A stretch of 39,757 nt of DNA from Verrucomicrobiota bacterium (GCA_017301975.1 JAFLEI010000051.1:1-39757), one strand, 5' to 3'. Positions 16,605 to 24,947 are shown, counted from the stretch's first letter. Numbers and translations: made by a program. Notes: generated by a model from the sequence alone, not told the origin.

Positions 16605-17259
16605 AGCCGACTCCGCGAATGGTTTGAATGAGTTTCACCTCGAAGTCTTTGTCCAGCTTGGTGCGCAGCCGATGCACCAGCACGTCCACCACATTGGTCT
16701 GGGGGTCAAAGCTGTAGTCCCAGACGTGCTCGAGAATCATCGTCTTGGTAACGACCCGCCCCGGCGTGCGCATCAGCAGCTCCAGCAGCGCAAACTCCCG
16801 GCTTTGCAGCTCGATGCTGCGGCCTTCACGCCTCACCTCACGCGAAAGCAGATCCAGCGTGACGCCTGCGGCGGTGAGTGTCGTCGGTTCCACCACGTGC
16901 GTGGCGCGGCGGATCAGGGCCTGCACTCGCGCCAGCAGTTCCGAAAAGGCAAAGGGCTTCGTCAGGTAGTCATCACCGCCGGCCTGCAGGCCTTTCACGC
17001 GATCATCCACACTGGCCTTCGCACTGAGGATAAGAACCGGCGTGTTGACCTTCTCCTTGCGGAGCTGACGCAGCAGCGAAAGGCCGTCCAGCTTCGGCAG
17101 CATCAGATCCAGCACGATGCAGTCGTACGTCACCGTGCAGGCCAGATCCAGCCCCTGTTCGCCATCGGCGGCGGCATCCACTCCGAAGCTGTTCTGCTTC
17201 AACCCGTTCACGATGAACGAGGCGATCTTGCTGTCATCTTCGATCACTAAAATGCGCAT
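16585..17259 (-). CDS. OmpR-family response regulator
   Basis: The 224-residue protein has a receiver domain with the acidic pair EDD (7-9), phospho-accepting Asp51 (CIVLDLMLP) and Lys in LTKPFAFSELLARV, then a winged-helix DNA-binding domain (REFALLELLMRTPGRVVTKT, QTNVVDVLVHRLRTKLD) ending TIRGVGYVLKPA. It is the partner of the overlapping histidine kinase. The same-strand degP gene lies upstream, past a 411-base gap full of hairpins; regulation of degP by this pair is plausible but unproven. Confidence 0.94.
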   Translation of the reverse strand: MRILVIEDDSKIASFIVNGLKQNSFGVDAAADGEQGLDLACTVTYDCIVLDLMLPKLDGLSLLRQLRKEKVNTPVLILSAKASVDDRVKGLQAGGDDYLTKPFAFSELLARVQALIRRATHVVEPTTLTAAGVTLDLLSREVRREGRSIELQSREFALLELLMRTPGRVVTKTMILEHVWDYSFDPQTNVVDVLVHRLRTKLDKDFEVKLIQTIRGVGYVLKPA

Positions 17260-17670
17260 GGTCGGCGGTGTTTGTCTATGGTTAGCTGAACTGGGAAGCG
17301 TTGTCTACTGGTCGGACAGGAACAGAGCGTCTGACGAGGGGCAGCGCAGACGAAACAGCAAAGAAGCAAGGAGCGGCGTGTCAGCGCGTGACGGAGATCG
17401 TGAACGAAGCGTTTGGGACCAGGATGGTCCCACTCCTTGCAAGCAGCCATCGCTCTCTCCGGAGGACAGTCGTCCCCGCCTGTCTGCGGATCGAGGCGTC
17501 CCGCCTCTGACTTCCAGCGCCTCCGGCAGGAGAGGGATCATCCTGATCCCTCAACGCTCCGCCACGTCCACTGCGAAAAATCGTCCGCAAAGGATGCAGA
17601 GAAAAAACCCGCCCCGGCACTTTCGTACTCAGGGCGGGCCTCATACACACACGTATCACTTACTCAAACA
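17260..17670. repeat. Hairpin-rich intergenic region, no gene seen
   Basis: This 411-base gap holds no convincing reading frame but several short perfect hairpins: GGGACC-aggat-GGTCCC (17415-17431) enclosed by GCAAGGAG (17366-17373) and CTCCTTGC (17433-17440); GAGGCG-tcc-CGCCTC (17493-17507); and GAGGGATCA-tcc-TGATCCCTC (17532-17552). Stem sequences differ while loops are short and two share TCC. Positions 17457-17506 repeat, imperfectly, at 23923-23971. I read this as a cluster of dispersed palindromic elements. One hairpin could end transcription of degP, but there is no T-run. Confidence 0.7.
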
Positions 17671-19188
17671 TCAGCCGGCCTTGCTTTCATCCACCACGAT
17701 GAAGCGCGTGCCTCCACGGCTCCAGACTTTCACCAGCGAGACCTTGGACTCCGGCTTCGCGCACAGAGCGGTGGCCTGGTCGGCGTTCTTGACGGGCTGG
17801 CGGTTGATTTCGAGAATCACATCTCCCTGACGGAGTCCGGCGTCATAGGCCACAGAGTCTTCATCCAAGGAGACGATCACAGCACCTTTGATCTGCGAAG
17901 GGACCTTGAGCTGGTCACGCGTGGCCTGGTCGAGATCCGCCACACCGACACCGTGCAGGGCGTCCTCTGCCTTGTCTGCGGCTGGCGTGGCGTCTGCCAG
18001 CTTGTCGCCGGGCAGTTCCTTGACGGTCACAGTCAGGTTCACGGTCTTGCCATCGCGCAGCACATTCATGGGCACAGCGGCACCGGGTGCGGTGGAGCCG
18101 ACCTGCAGTTTCAGGTGGCGGCTGTCGTTGACGGGCTTGCCATTGAAATCGGTGATCACGTCACCACTCTTCACCCCTGCTTTGTCCGCAGGGCTGTCAG
18201 GCGATACACCCGAAACGAGGGCTCCTTTGGCACGGTCCATCTTGAACTGCTCAGCCAGCTGCGGCGTCATGTCCTGGATGTTCACACCGAGGAATCCACG
18301 CTCCACGCGGCCTGTGTTGACGAGGCTTTCCATCACCCAGCGGGCGAGGTTGGTGGGCACTGCAAAGCCGATGCCTTGATTGCCACCATTCCGGCTGAGG
18401 ATGGCCGTGTTCATGCCGATGAGGCGGCCTTCCACGTCCACCAGCGCACCGCCGGAGTTGCCGGGATTGATCGCTGCATCGGTCTGGATGAAGTCTTCAT
18501 AATCGAGGCCCATGGTGGCGCGTCCTTTCGCGCTGATGATCCCGGTCGTCACCGTCTGGCCGATACCAAACGGATGGCCTACGGCGAGCACCATGTCGCC
18601 GACTTCGATCTTGTCGCTGTCAGCAAAGGCCATGGCAGGCAGGTCCTTGGCATCGACTTTGACCACAGCCACGTCGGTCTTGGGGTCACGACCGATCACC
18701 TTGCCATTGAACTCACGTCCATCGGTCAGGCTGACTTTGATCGTGCTGGCATGGTCCACCACGTGGTTGTTGGTCAGGATGTAGCCATCCGGGGTCACGA
18801 TGATGCCGGAGCCCACCCCCTGCTCTTTCGGCATGTGGCGCTGGCGTCCCTGCTGCTGTTGCATATCATCGGGCATCTGGAAGCCGGGGCCAAAGAAGCG
18901 GCGGAGGTCCATGCCACCGGGCATGTCCATTTGACTGACCTGGGCTTCGCTGGAGACCGCGATTTTCACCACGCTGGGTGCCACGGCTTTGACGACGGGT
19001 GCAAAGCTCGGGAAGCCCCGGGCTGCGGTGGACAGCGGTGCATCGCTGACCTGAATGTGAAGCGGCTCCGCCTTGGTGCCCGCCGCGTCTTTTGCAGACG
19101 TGAAGGCCACCAGCGAAGCACTCAGGACGCACACGGAGCCGAGCACGGCCGCGCGCTTCCGGAGAGATGGATGGGATGAGGTTTTCAT
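17671..19188 (-). CDS. degP: DegP/HtrA-family (Do) periplasmic serine protease
   Basis: The 505-residue protein has a signal sequence (KRAAVLGSVCVLSASLVAF) and a trypsin-like domain with His142 (LTNNHVVDHA), Asp172 (DPKTDVAVV) and Ser245 (NPGNSGGALV), then two PDZ domains (GFLGVNIQDM on, and GVGVADLDQA on). Such Do-family proteases refold or degrade misfolded envelope proteins. A Gln/Met-rich loop (about 104-122, PDDMQQQQGRQRHMPKEQG) occupies the LA-loop position. The ATG at 19188 gives a proper signal peptide; an ATG at 19209 adds only seven residues. The symbol is by family; DegQ is equally possible. Confidence 0.92.
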   Translation of the reverse strand: MKTSSHPSLRKRAAVLGSVCVLSASLVAFTSAKDAAGTKAEPLHIQVSDAPLSTAARGFPSFAPVVKAVAPSVVKIAVSSEAQVSQMDMPGGMDLRRFFGPGFQMPDDMQQQQGRQRHMPKEQGVGSGIIVTPDGYILTNNHVVDHASTIKVSLTDGREFNGKVIGRDPKTDVAVVKVDAKDLPAMAFADSDKIEVGDMVLAVGHPFGIGQTVTTGIISAKGRATMGLDYEDFIQTDAAINPGNSGGALVDVEGRLIGMNTAILSRNGGNQGIGFAVPTNLARWVMESLVNTGRVERGFLGVNIQDMTPQLAEQFKMDRAKGALVSGVSPDSPADKAGVKSGDVITDFNGKPVNDSRHLKLQVGSTAPGAAVPMNVLRDGKTVNLTVTVKELPGDKLADATPAADKAEDALHGVGVADLDQATRDQLKVPSQIKGAVIVSLDEDSVAYDAGLRQGDVILEINRQPVKNADQATALCAKPESKVSLVKVWSRGGTRFIVVDESKAG

Positions 19189-19312
19189 AAAGGTATCAGT
19201 TGGATTCATGGATTGTTGGGGTGTGGATTGCTTGCGATGGCAATAAAAGCACCCCAGCCATGCGCTTTGTGTTACTGGAGCATTACATGCGTGTAAGGTT
19301 TGCTCAGTGGTA

Positions 19313-19518
19313 CGATGGACACTCCTGTCCGTCGGTCAGCGCCTTCGCTGGCCGTGGTATTACCGCGGTTACAGGCGTGAGGCGTGCTTTCCACTAATCC
19401 GCGACATGCGGATATGCCCATTGGCATGGTATGGTATGACGCTACGAACGGGAGTTGGCCTGTTCGTGAAGTGTAATTGCCTGCGTGAGTGCTGGTCGAC
19501 GGACAAGAGTGTCCATCG
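19313..19518. repeat. MITE-like element with 28-bp terminal inverted repeats
   Basis: Bases 19313-19340 and 19491-19518 are reverse complements with three mismatches over 28 bases, separated by 150 bases. Each arm is itself a hairpin (GGACA-ctcc-TGTCC on the left, GGACA-agag-TGTCC on the right). The inside has further small hairpins, such as CAGCG-cctt-CGCTG (19337-19350). No protein is encoded. It lies in the 341-base gap between degP and the DUF1501 gene. The form suggests a non-autonomous mobile element or a pair of dispersed palindromes; no target duplication was identified. Confidence 0.6.
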
Positions 19519-19529
19519 CACTCCACTCC

Positions 19530-21017
19530 TCACGCCAGAATCTCACTCACCACCCGCGCCTGCGGATTTTCCACCAGCACCTGTTCGGTGCCATTGCGGC
19601 GATAGCTGAGGTGCTTGGCATCAAGACCGAAGAGGTGCAGCAGGGTGGCGTGGTAGTCGTAGTGATTGACCACGTCCTTCACGGCGTGGTGGCCGAAGTC
19701 ATCGGTCGCGCCATGGATGTGGCCGGCCTTGAAGCCGCCGCCGGCCACCCACATGCTGAAGCCGTAGGTGTTGTGGTCGCGGCCCACGGTGCTGCGATCT
19801 TTGGAGCCGGAGCGGTTTTGAATCACGGGCAAACGTCCCATCTCGCCGCCCCAGTGCACGATGGTGGTGTCAAGCAGCCCGCGTTGTTTCAAGTCAATGA
19901 CGAGGGCCGCAGCCCCTTGATCCACATAGGTGCACGCCGCAGGCAGCGCGGTGCGGATGTTCTGATGATTGTCCCAAGTCTGATTCCCCGTGAAGAGAGA
20001 GACGCAGCGCACACCGCGCTCCACCAGACGGCGCGCAATGAGACAGCGTGTGCCGAACTCGGCGGCGGCGGGATTGTCGATGCCGTAGAGCTTCTTGGTG
20101 GCCGCACTTTCCTGATCGATGTCCAGCGCCTCCTTGGCCGCCGTTTGCATGCGTGCCGCCAGCTCAAAGCTCTGGATGCGCGCCTCCAGATCGGCCTCGC
20201 CGGGGCGGGCTTCCAGATGCTCCTGGTTCAGCCGCTGCACAAAGTTGAGGTAACGGGCCTGCGCATCGCCTTTGAGGCTGAGCGGGGCGTCGAGATTGGG
20301 AATGCGCGGCTCCTTGGGCCGGATGACGGTGCCTTGATACAGCGAAGGCAACCAACCGTTGCTCCAGTTGTCCACGCCCAGCACGGGCAGGCCGCGTGGA
20401 TCGGTCAGCGCCACGTAGGCAGGCAGATCCTGATTTTCAGAGCCAAGGCCATACGTGAGCCAGCTCCCCAGCGTGGGCCGGCCACCGGTGGCCTGACCAT
20501 TAAGCAGTGCATAGATCGACTGGCCGTGATTGTTCACGCCCGTGTGCATGGAGCGGATGAGCGTCACGTCATCGACGATGTTCGAGAAATGTGGCAGCAG
20601 TTCGCTCACATCCATGCCGCTCTGGCCGTACTGCTTGAACTTCCACGGACTGCCCAGGCATTCGCGGCTCGCGCCGGCGGCGTCGTCGTATTTCACTTCG
20701 CCAGGGAAATCCTTGCCGTCGTACTTGGTGAGTTCGGGCTTGGGATCAAACAGATCCATGTGGCTCGGCCCGCCCTGCATGAACATGGAAATCATCGCCT
20801 TCGCCTGCCCAAAGCCGTGCGGCATCTTGGGCTTCAGATCGAAATGGCGCGGCCCGATCTGCTCCGGACTGGCCAGCAGATTCTGGTCCTTGAGCAAGGA
20901 CGCCAAGGCAATGCCGCCGATGCCGTAGGCGGAGCGGTGAAGGATGGAGCGGCGAGAGAGCATGCCGTACCTACGCAGCCAGCAGGCCAAATCTTCCCCC
21001 TGCGCCCGCCAATCCAC
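19530..21017 (-). CDS. DUF1501 sulfatase-like secreted protein
   Basis: The 495-residue protein belongs to the DUF1501 family, abundant in Planctomycetes and Verrucomicrobia and structurally related to alkaline-phosphatase-like sulfatases. It has a Tat-like motif (SRRSILHRSAYG), then family blocks AMISMFMQGGPSHMDLFDPKP, IRSMHTGVNNHGQS, LPAYVALTD, GVRCVSLFTGNQTWDNH and TIVHWGGEMGRLP, GRDHNTYGFSMWVAGGG and DDFGHHAVKD. The usual DUF1549/DUF1553 cytochrome partner is not adjacent. The start may be GTG at 21017 or ATG at 20963, which places the Arg pair near the N-terminus. The catalytic role of DUF1501 is not established. Confidence 0.9.
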   Translation of the reverse strand: MDWRAQGEDLACWLRRYGMLSRRSILHRSAYGIGGIALASLLKDQNLLASPEQIGPRHFDLKPKMPHGFGQAKAMISMFMQGGPSHMDLFDPKPELTKYDGKDFPGEVKYDDAAGASRECLGSPWKFKQYGQSGMDVSELLPHFSNIVDDVTLIRSMHTGVNNHGQSIYALLNGQATGGRPTLGSWLTYGLGSENQDLPAYVALTDPRGLPVLGVDNWSNGWLPSLYQGTVIRPKEPRIPNLDAPLSLKGDAQARYLNFVQRLNQEHLEARPGEADLEARIQSFELAARMQTAAKEALDIDQESAATKKLYGIDNPAAAEFGTRCLIARRLVERGVRCVSLFTGNQTWDNHQNIRTALPAACTYVDQGAAALVIDLKQRGLLDTTIVHWGGEMGRLPVIQNRSGSKDRSTVGRDHNTYGFSMWVAGGGFKAGHIHGATDDFGHHAVKDVVNHYDYHATLLHLFGLDAKHLSYRRNGTEQVLVENPQARVVSEILA

Positions 21018-21085
21018 CTCTTCCTTCTACTTTTACTCCTCCTCCCGAAAATCCGGAAAACCCCGGAGATTGAAGCAGCGCTGAG

Positions 21086-22435
21086 TTATTCGGCACTCTT
21101 CACCACACTTCTCACCGCCCCATGCGCCAGCCGTGTCACGATCTCATCCCCCGCCTTCACCTCCGCGGCGTCCTTGAGCACCTTCCCCTCCGCATTCGTG
21201 GCGAAGGAAAAGCCTCGGGACAGGACGGCCTGCGGGCCAATGTGTTTGAGCAATTCCGCACGTGATTGCAGCCGGTCCGCCAGCCGGTCCAGCCGATGCT
21301 GGAGGCCCTGCTGCAATCTGCGCCCGCTCGTCTCCGCACGGTGTACGGCCTCAGTGAGTTGCACGCGAGGATGATGCGCGGCCAGCACATGCTGCTTCTG
21401 CGTGAGGTCATCCGCCCAGGACTGAAGGCGCTCGCGCAGGGTGTCGCGCAGCCGCTGCTCATGCTCATCCACATTCTGCTCTGCCTGCTGCAGCAGCCGG
21501 TCCGGTGCATGCAGCAGCGGGCCTTTGGCCGTCAGCTCGATCACGTGCTGATGATGCTCCAGCAGCGTGCCCACCCGCGCCTTCAGCGTGCGGGCGACGC
21601 TGTCAAAGTGCCGCTGCAGTTCCGTGCTGTCCGGTGCTAGCAGCTCCGCCGCCGCGCTGGGTGTCGGCGCACGCAGATCCGCCACAAAGTCCGCGATGGT
21701 AAAATCAATCTCATGCCCCACGGCGGAAATCACGGGAATGGGGCAATCGGCGATGGCACGGGCGAGCACTTCTTCATTGAAGCACCACAGGTCCTCCAGA
21801 CTGCCGCCACCACGGCCCACCACGATGGTGTCCGGCACCGGCAGGCCGAAGCTCTCTGCATCGCCCAGCACCCGCAGCGCACGCACGATCTCCATCTCGG
21901 CCCCCTGCCCTTGCACACGCACGGGAAAGACGAGCACCCGCACCCAAGGGGCACGCCGGGTGAGGATGTTCAGCATGTCCTGGATCGCCGCGCCGGTGGG
22001 CGAAGTCACCAGCGCCACCACCCGTGGGAAGCGCGGGATGGCGCGCTTGTTTTCACCATCAAAAAGCCCCTCCGCATGCAGCCTGCGCTTCAGCGCCTCA
22101 AACCTTTCCTGCAGCGAGCCCTTGCCCTTCGCCTGCACTTGTTTGACGACCATCTGGTACTGCCCGCGCGGCTCATACACGCTGATCTCTCCATACACCT
22201 GCATCAGCGCCCCGTCCTGAATGCGTGCCGTGCTGCGTGCGGCGGCACCCCGAAACATCACGCAGCTCAACTGCGCACCCGCATCCTTCAGCGTGAAGTA
22301 CTGATGCCCGGAGGATTGCAGGCGATGGTTGCTGATCTCCCCCTCCACCCACACGCTGCCGATGCGGCTCTGCAGCACGTCGCGGATTTCGCGCGTGAGC
22401 TGGGTCACAGAGAGCACATCAGGGTCTTCAGGCAT
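21086..22435 (-). CDS. xseA: Exodeoxyribonuclease VII large subunit
   Basis: The 449-residue protein matches XseA, which with the small subunit XseB degrades single-stranded DNA from both ends. It has the N-terminal OB-fold (SVTQLTREIRDVLQSRIG, VWVEGEISNHR, HQYFTLKDAGAQLSCVMFRG), the catalytic core (VALVTSPTGAAIQDMLNIL, VVGRGGGSLEDLWCFNEEV, ISAVGHEIDFTIADFVADLR, PTPSAAAELLAPD), a long coiled coil, and a C-terminal LSRGFSFATNAEGKVL. No xseB is seen next to it. It lies 45 bases after the M50-like gene and 68 bases before the DUF1501 gene, all on the same strand. Confidence 0.96.
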   Translation of the reverse strand: MPEDPDVLSVTQLTREIRDVLQSRIGSVWVEGEISNHRLQSSGHQYFTLKDAGAQLSCVMFRGAAARSTARIQDGALMQVYGEISVYEPRGQYQMVVKQVQAKGKGSLQERFEALKRRLHAEGLFDGENKRAIPRFPRVVALVTSPTGAAIQDMLNILTRRAPWVRVLVFPVRVQGQGAEMEIVRALRVLGDAESFGLPVPDTIVVGRGGGSLEDLWCFNEEVLARAIADCPIPVISAVGHEIDFTIADFVADLRAPTPSAAAELLAPDSTELQRHFDSVARTLKARVGTLLEHHQHVIELTAKGPLLHAPDRLLQQAEQNVDEHEQRLRDTLRERLQSWADDLTQKQHVLAAHHPRVQLTEAVHRAETSGRRLQQGLQHRLDRLADRLQSRAELLKHIGPQAVLSRGFSFATNAEGKVLKDAAEVKAGDEIVTRLAHGAVRSVVKSAE

Positions 22436-22480
22436 GGGCAGCGTTCATTGACCGAAAAAAGGCCAAAGTCCAGCCGCAGC

Positions 22481-23293
22481 TCAGAACACCAGATGCCAAA
22501 GCCAGCTCACCATGCCGGAGGCCACCGACCACCAGCAGCGCGCCACTTCCATGAAACCCAGCCCCGGGGCAGGAGACGAGGCCAGGAAAAGCGCGATCAG
22601 CAGGAAGGCATTGAAGAGAAAGATCAGCATCATCGAGAAGAACTCCCCGTTGCGCTTGAGGTCTCCCTGCTCGGCGATCACCGTTTTGACCGTGTAAGTG
22701 GCGTGAAAGCACCACGTCAGCCCGACCATCGCGTAGAGCAGCCGTGCGGGCTTCAGATGCACCGTCCATTTCAAGAGGTGAACGTCATGCGCCTGCTGCA
22801 TGTCCAGCGCCAGGCCCAAAATGCCGAAGACCAGCATGATCACCAGCGTGTAGAAAGGAATCAGGTACGGCGCCAGCGTGATCCAGGTGTTGGATTTGTC
22901 CGTCTCCACGTAGCCGCCCTCCGCGCTGACTTTCCAGTCGAAGATGCGCCCGCCGAACAAGCGCGCGGTGACAAGGTGGCTGAGTTCATGACCGAAGACA
23001 TAGGCCGTGACCGGACGCACCCCGGCCAGATAAACCACGGCCCAGACAAAGCCGCCAAACGAGAAAAAGATGAACTCCTCCGACTTTAGGAAAGCCATGC
23101 GGGCCACCGCACGCCAGAGCATCATGATCAGCGTGATGGCCGTCACCAGACAGGCCGGAGCCAGTACGGCACCTCCAATCCACCGCTTCAAAAGCAGGAG
23201 GTAGTGATCCCGCTGCACGTCACGCCGGTTGTTGATCCCGGCGGGGCGGTTGCGGGTCTCATGGAGATGTCTGCGCTGGTTCGCGGTGGACAT
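22481..23293 (-). CDS. M50-like integral membrane metalloprotease homolog
   Basis: The 270-residue protein has about six hydrophobic segments and a zinc-binding HELSH (His102, Glu103, His106) in VFGHELSHLVTARLFGG, after a hydrophobic stretch. This is the signature of M50-family and related membrane proteases or their inactive relatives. The N-terminal 35 residues are basic and soluble. I do not see the second M50 motif (LDG) clearly: ALDMQQAHD is only a weak stand-in, so the assignment is tentative. The gap upstream (23294-23374) is AT-rich with two inverted repeats that look regulatory. Function unknown. Confidence 0.65.
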   Translation of the reverse strand: MSTANQRRHLHETRNRPAGINNRRDVQRDHYLLLLKRWIGGAVLAPACLVTAITLIMMLWRAVARMAFLKSEEFIFFSFGGFVWAVVYLAGVRPVTAYVFGHELSHLVTARLFGGRIFDWKVSAEGGYVETDKSNTWITLAPYLIPFYTLVIMLVFGILGLALDMQQAHDVHLLKWTVHLKPARLLYAMVGLTWCFHATYTVKTVIAEQGDLKRNGEFFSMMLIFLFNAFLLIALFLASSPAPGLGFMEVARCWWSVASGMVSWLWHLVF

Positions 23294-23312
23294 AGGAATG
23301 ATGAGTTATTTA

Positions 23313-23347
23313 ATGTTTGTTAAACATCTTCACAATTTAAATGTGAA
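23313..23347. promoter_or_regulatory. Two adjacent inverted repeats upstream of the M50-like gene
   Basis: ATGTTT-gtt-AAACAT (23313-23327) and TTCACA-attTaaa-TGTGAA (23329-23347) lie 20-54 bases upstream of the ATG at 23293, in an unusually AT-rich 80-base stretch. More TGTGAA/TTCACA half-sites occur at about 23351 and 23374. The layout suggests a regulated promoter with operator sites, though it could also encode an mRNA hairpin. Confidence 0.5.
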
Positions 23348-23374
23348 TATGTGAATAATAATGTGCCGTTCTTT

Positions 23375-23542
23375 TCACAAATTCCAGCAAACGACCGCAG
23401 TTACCAGCACCACAAAACCGATCCCAATGGCCACCCACGACTCTGGATCAGGCTTGTAAAAGCCCAAACTGAGCAGTCGAACCGTCCACGCCCCGAGATC
23501 ACCCAGCCGAGCACCCAGAAAGCTGTCGGAAATCCCGTTCAC
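23375..23542 (-). CDS. Small membrane-anchored protein, coupled to DUF486
   Basis: A 55-residue frame starts with GTG that overlaps the TGA of the DUF486 gene (GTGA), the usual sign of translational coupling. Its sequence looks real rather than antisense: a soluble start (NGISDSFLGARLGDLGAWTV), then PDPES and one C-terminal membrane helix (WVAIGIGFVVLVTAVVCW). A longer frame in phase reaches 23602, but that part lies over the DUF486 gene. I recognise no family. The weak ribosome site and short length keep confidence low. Confidence 0.45.
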   Translation of the reverse strand: MNGISDSFLGARLGDLGAWTVRLLSLGFYKPDPESWVAIGIGFVVLVTAVVCWNL

Positions 23543-23883
23543 TTGCGGAAAATAAAATACACCGCCCCGCACATGCAGAGGGCGGCCCAGAGGTAGTCCC
23601 ATTTGAGAGACTCCTTCATGTAGAAAACCACAAAAGGCACAAAAATCGTCAGGGTAACGACCTCCTGAATGATCTTGAGCTGCGGCAGTGTCAGCGCCGT
23701 GCTGCCAATGCGATTGGCCGGCACCTGCAGCATGTATTCAAAAAAAGCGATGCCCCAACTGATGAAGGCAGCGATGAACCACGGCTTGGCCTTCAGATCC
23801 TTCAGATGCGCATACCACGCGAAAGTCATGAAAATATTCGACCCCATCAGGAGGACAACAGCTTTGATCACAGGCCAGTTCAT
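23539..23883 (-). CDS. DUF486-family small four-helix membrane protein
   Basis: The 114-residue protein has four hydrophobic segments and the DUF486 (small DMT-like) pattern: LLMGSNIFMTFAWYAHLKD, WFIAAFISWGIAFFEYMLQV, PANRIGSTALTLPQLKIIQE, VVTLTIFVPFVVFYMKESL and WAALCMCGAVYFIFRK. Usual family length is about 110-115, which supports the ATG at 23883 over the longer frame to 24096, where the upstream part is intergenic hairpin sequence. Related DMT proteins are transporters, but DUF486 has no assigned substrate. A GTGA overlap couples it to the small protein at 23375. Confidence 0.85.
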   Translation of the reverse strand: MNWPVIKAVVLLMGSNIFMTFAWYAHLKDLKAKPWFIAAFISWGIAFFEYMLQVPANRIGSTALTLPQLKIIQEVVTLTIFVPFVVFYMKESLKWDYLWAALCMCGAVYFIFRK

Positions 23884-23908
23884 CACTTCATAGAAGCATA
23901 AGAACGAC

Positions 23909-24008
23909 CGATGCCAAGCATCGCCCGGAGGATAGGCCTCCGGCCTGTCAGCGGATTGAGGCGTCCCGCCTTCGTTCTGATCTGACTCAGAGGCTGAAAG
24001 CTTCAGCC
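23909..24008. repeat. Hairpin cluster between DUF58 and DUF486 genes
   Basis: In 100 bases there are four short hairpins: CGATGC-caa-GCATCG (23909-23923), CCGGAGG-atagg-CCTCCGG (23925-23943), AGGCG-tcc-CGCCT (23959-23971) and GGCTGAA-agc-TTCAGCC (23992-24008). Bases 23923-23971 resemble 17457-17506. This fills most of the 142-base gap between the start of DUF486 and the end of the DUF58 gene. It may work as a transcription stop or be a dispersed palindromic element. Confidence 0.7.
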
Positions 24009-24025
24009 CTGTTCCCCCACAAAAA

Positions 24026-24937
24026 TCACGCCCCGCCCGCCAGCGCGGACCCCCGCACCAGCAGGTCCAGGAAGCGTTCCTCAAAGGCCTCCTCACTCGT
24101 CACCTGCATGAAATCCACGCTGTGGCTGGCGCATTCACTGGCCAGATTGCCCACGAAGGCGTCAAACGTTTCCACGTAGCGCTGCACATCCCGCTTGGTC
24201 AGCCAGAAGCGGCGGCGCTCGCCGGTTTCCACCTCGGTCAGCTCCAGCTCACCTTCGATCTCCGGCAGGCGTTCCTCGGGATGCACGATCTGGAGAAAGT
24301 GGTTCTCCCCCGGCCACGCCGCCACACGGGCCACCGCCTCCGTGGCGCTGCCTATTTCCCGCCCGAAGAAGTCGCTGATGATGAAGATGATGCCGTAGCG
24401 CTGCTTGCTGGGGCGGAACTCCTCAAAGCAGCGCTTCATGTCGGTAAGTCCTTCAAATTTCAGCTTCAGCACCGCCTGGATCACCTTCTCGATATTCCCC
24501 TGCCCGCGCAGAGGCGGCAGTTCCTGATGCACGCCGCTGCTCATGGAGTATAGGCTCACCCGCTGCTGCGCACTCAGCGCCAGATAGGCCAGCGCCACGG
24601 CGAAGCGCAACGCCTGCCGCCGCTTCTCCGGAAACGGCTCCGCCATGGAGGTGCTGGTATCCAGCATGATGTGCAGATTCAGCTCCTGCGTCTCTTCGTA
24701 GAGCCGCACAAAAAGTTTGTCCAGCCGCGCATACAAACGCCAGTCGATGGCACGATAGTCCTCCCGGGGCGTGTAGTGGCGGTAGTCCTTGAACTCCCGC
24801 GTGAAGCCCGTGGCCGAAGTCGATTGCGCCCCCCGCCGCATCAACTGCCGCCGTTTGCGCAGGCGCAGCGCCAGCACCCTCAGCCGGTCCAGAAAGGAGG
24901 CATCAAAAAGGTCTTCGCGTTCGAGGGTGTCGGGCAT
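24026..24937 (-). CDS. DUF58 (von Willebrand A-like) protein, MoxR partner
   Basis: The 303-residue protein has the DUF58 signature SATGFTREFKDYRHYTPRED, then YRAIDWRLYARLDKLFVRLY, and a VWA-like metal site LDTSTSM (Asp93, Ser95, Ser97). DUF58 proteins are usually encoded with MoxR AAA+ ATPases and are thought to help assemble or activate other proteins. Here it follows MoxR (25413-26402) and a lipoprotein on the same strand with gaps of 15 and 10 bases. No signal peptide or membrane helix is present, so it is probably cytoplasmic. Confidence 0.93.
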   Translation of the reverse strand: MPDTLEREDLFDASFLDRLRVLALRLRKRRQLMRRGAQSTSATGFTREFKDYRHYTPREDYRAIDWRLYARLDKLFVRLYEETQELNLHIMLDTSTSMAEPFPEKRRQALRFAVALAYLALSAQQRVSLYSMSSGVHQELPPLRGQGNIEKVIQAVLKLKFEGLTDMKRCFEEFRPSKQRYGIIFIISDFFGREIGSATEAVARVAAWPGENHFLQIVHPEERLPEIEGELELTEVETGERRRFWLTKRDVQRYVETFDAFVGNLASECASHSVDFMQVTSEEAFEERFLDLLVRGSALAGGA

Positions 24938-24947
24938 GGGTGAAGCT

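Noticed and set aside
17260..17670. A possible CRISPR array from repeated-looking sequences
   Set aside because: The hairpins differ from each other and are not spaced by equal-length unique spacers; no cas genes are present.
17413..19179. A 588-residue plus-strand frame over degP
   Set aside because: It is antisense to the well-supported protease gene and has no recognisable features.
19485..21374. A 629-residue plus-strand frame over the DUF1501 gene
   Set aside because: Antisense to a gene with family motifs; no domain.
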